A DNA stretch of 6,793 bases from Cyanobacteriota bacterium (GTDB lineage: Bacteria > Cyanobacteriota > Cyanobacteriia > Leptolyngbyales > Leptolyngbyaceae). Both the position numbers and the translations under genes were made by a program. Every line of letters starts with the position of its first letter. Position 1 is the stretch's first letter. Location: assembly GCA_027482985.1 (NCBI GenBank), contig JAIXVO010000561.1, positions 1-6,793 of the forward strand, read 5' to 3'. This document shows positions 5,923-6,793 of the stretch, one piece after another. The notes beneath the pieces are model-generated. The model saw only the letters and a program-made list of their open reading frames with translations. It made no database searches and had not been told where the DNA came from.

Positions 5923-5953
5923 TGGGATGTCGCTTTAAGACATAGGAAAAAGT

Positions 5954-6793
5954 ATGGGAACCAATCAACGCGCATTGATCACAGGAATTACGGGACAGGA
6001 TGGGTCTTACCTCAGTGAGTTGTTATTGGAAAAGGGGTATGAAGTGCATGGCATTATTCGCCGCACCTCGACCTTTAACACCGATCGCATCGACCACATT
6101 TACGAAGACCCCCATAACGAAGGCGCTCAGCTGTTTTTGCACTATGGGGATTTGACCGATGGCACGACGCTGCGGCGGATTCTCGAAGAAGTGCAGCCGA
6201 TCGAGATTTATAACCTGGGGGCACAATCCCACGTGCGAGTCAGCTTTGATTCGCCGGAATATACCGTAGACTCGGTGGGCATGGGAACATTGCGGCTGTT
6301 GGAAGCGATTCGCGACTACCAACATCGGACCGGAATTGCGGTGCGCTTCTATCAGGCGGGTTCTTCTGAGATGTTTGGCAAAGTGCAGGAAGTCCCCCAA
6401 ACTGAAACTACCCCCTTCTACCCGCGCAGTCCTTATGCTTGTGCCAAGGTATACGCCCACTGGCAAACCGTGAACTACCGGGAATCCTATGGGATGTTTG
6501 CCTGTAATGGGATGTTGTTTAACCATGAATCGCCGCGCCGAGGGGAGACTTTCGTGACGCGCAAGATTACCCGTGCCGTGGCTCGCATCGTGGCGGGACA
6601 GCAGCAGCAACTCTATATGGGGAATCTCGATTCGAAGCGGGATTGGGGCTATGCCAAAGACTATGTGCAGGCAATGTGGCTGATGTTGCAGCAGGCGGAG
6701 CCAGATGATTATGTGGTGGCGACGGGGGAAACCCATTCCGTCCAAGAATTTTTAGAGTTAGCGTTTGGCTATGTCAATCTCAACTGGCAGGAT
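5954..6793 (+). CDS. gmd: GDP-mannose 4,6-dehydratase, 3' end beyond the window
   Basis: The frame is open for 280 codons to the window edge; the family is usually about 350-370 residues, so the last fifth or so is missing. The enzyme is a cytoplasmic extended short-chain dehydrogenase that converts GDP-mannose to GDP-4-keto-6-deoxymannose, the precursor of GDP-fucose, GDP-rhamnose and related sugars. Visible motifs are the NADP-binding [19 protein letters not shown] (7-25), [18 protein letters not shown] (33-50), [11 protein letters not shown] (63-73), [18 protein letters not shown] (87-104), GSSEMFGK (136-143), the catalytic YACAK (Y161, K165), [16 protein letters not shown] (190-205) and [16 protein letters not shown] (223-238). 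Start ATG 5954 has AGGA at 5944-5947, 6 bases upstream. It diverges from galE; both serve nucleotide-sugar supply for surface polysaccharides. Confidence 0.96.
   Translation, partial: MGTNQRALITGITGQDGSYLSELLLEKGYEVHGIIRRTSTFNTDRIDHIYEDPHNEGAQLFLHYGDLTDGTTLRRILEEVQPIEIYNLGAQSHVRVSFDSPEYTVDSVGMGTLRLLEAIRDYQHRTGIAVRFYQAGSSEMFGKVQEVPQTETTPFYPRSPYACAKVYAHWQTVNYRESYGMFACNGMLFNHESPRRGETFVTRKITRAVARIVAGQQQQLYMGNLDSKRDWGYAKDYVQAMWLMLQQAEPDDYVVATGETHSVQEFLELAFGYVNLNWQD

Larger units (their letters stand above)
4972..5953. other. AT-rich, gene-poor spacer between divergent galE and gmd
   Basis: Almost 1 kb separates galE from gmd. From about 5110 onward the composition turns clearly AT-rich compared with the flanking genes. 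The spacer has only three HIP1 octamers, two of which overlap near 5070. I found no recognisable conserved protein, tRNA or known RNA in it. It contains one possible small minus-strand ORF (5153-5356), a palindrome pair (5051-5080), a 9-bp inverted repeat (5561-5625) and short hairpins near gmd. It may be a long regulatory leader, decayed coding DNA or a former mobile-element site; none of these is demonstrated. Confidence 0.7.

Noticed and set aside
6023..6745. 240-codon minus-strand reading frame within gmd
   Set aside because: It lies antisense to the clearly conserved plus-strand gmd, which runs off the window edge, and its translation shows no domain.

Overview
The window comes from a cyanobacterium. 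It holds 15 copies of the HIP1 octamer GCGATCGC in 6.8 kb (starting at 488, 713, 1559, 2272, 2974, 3011, 3037, 3548, 3580, 3691, 4020, 4740, 5066, 5072 and 5520). It also has a CCCATYA heptanucleotide tandem array of the kind seen mostly in filamentous cyanobacteria, and typical cyanobacterial genes (TM2 protein, YajQ, Uma2). Species cannot be fixed from the sequence.

Layout: 1-140 is a 20-unit heptamer array. At 193-687 (+) is a TM2-domain membrane protein with a C-terminal helix-turn-helix-like tail. At 777-1268 (+) is a YajQ-family nucleotide-binding protein. At about 1373-2953 (+) is a histidine-kinase-like protein with an intact phospho-accepting His box but a badly eroded ATP-binding domain. 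At 3056-3712 (+) is a Uma2-family putative endonuclease, preceded by a short leader with three HIP1 sites. At 3924-4925 (-) is galE, UDP-glucose 4-epimerase. At 4926-5953 is an AT-rich, about 1 kb, gene-poor divergent spacer. At 5954 and running off the right edge (+) is gmd, GDP-mannose 4,6-dehydratase, 280 codons present.

The most interesting element lies in the 211-bp gap between the convergent uma2 and galE genes (3713-3923). A 10-bp closing helix (3725-3734 with 3904-3913) encloses four or five consecutive hairpins. Its 3' half resembles my memory of HEARO RNAs, the OMEGA guide RNAs of IscB/IsrB RNA-guided nucleases. No nuclease gene is beside it, so it would be an ORF-less, possibly trans-acting copy. 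It ends directly before an ATGA, the type of target motif known for HEARO/IsrB, and that ATGA overlaps the galE stop codon.

galE and gmd both make nucleotide-sugar precursors (UDP-galactose, and the GDP-fucose/rhamnose branch) for surface or exopolysaccharides. They diverge from the AT-rich spacer, so the right side looks like the edge of a polysaccharide locus. The left-hand genes show no obvious shared pathway.
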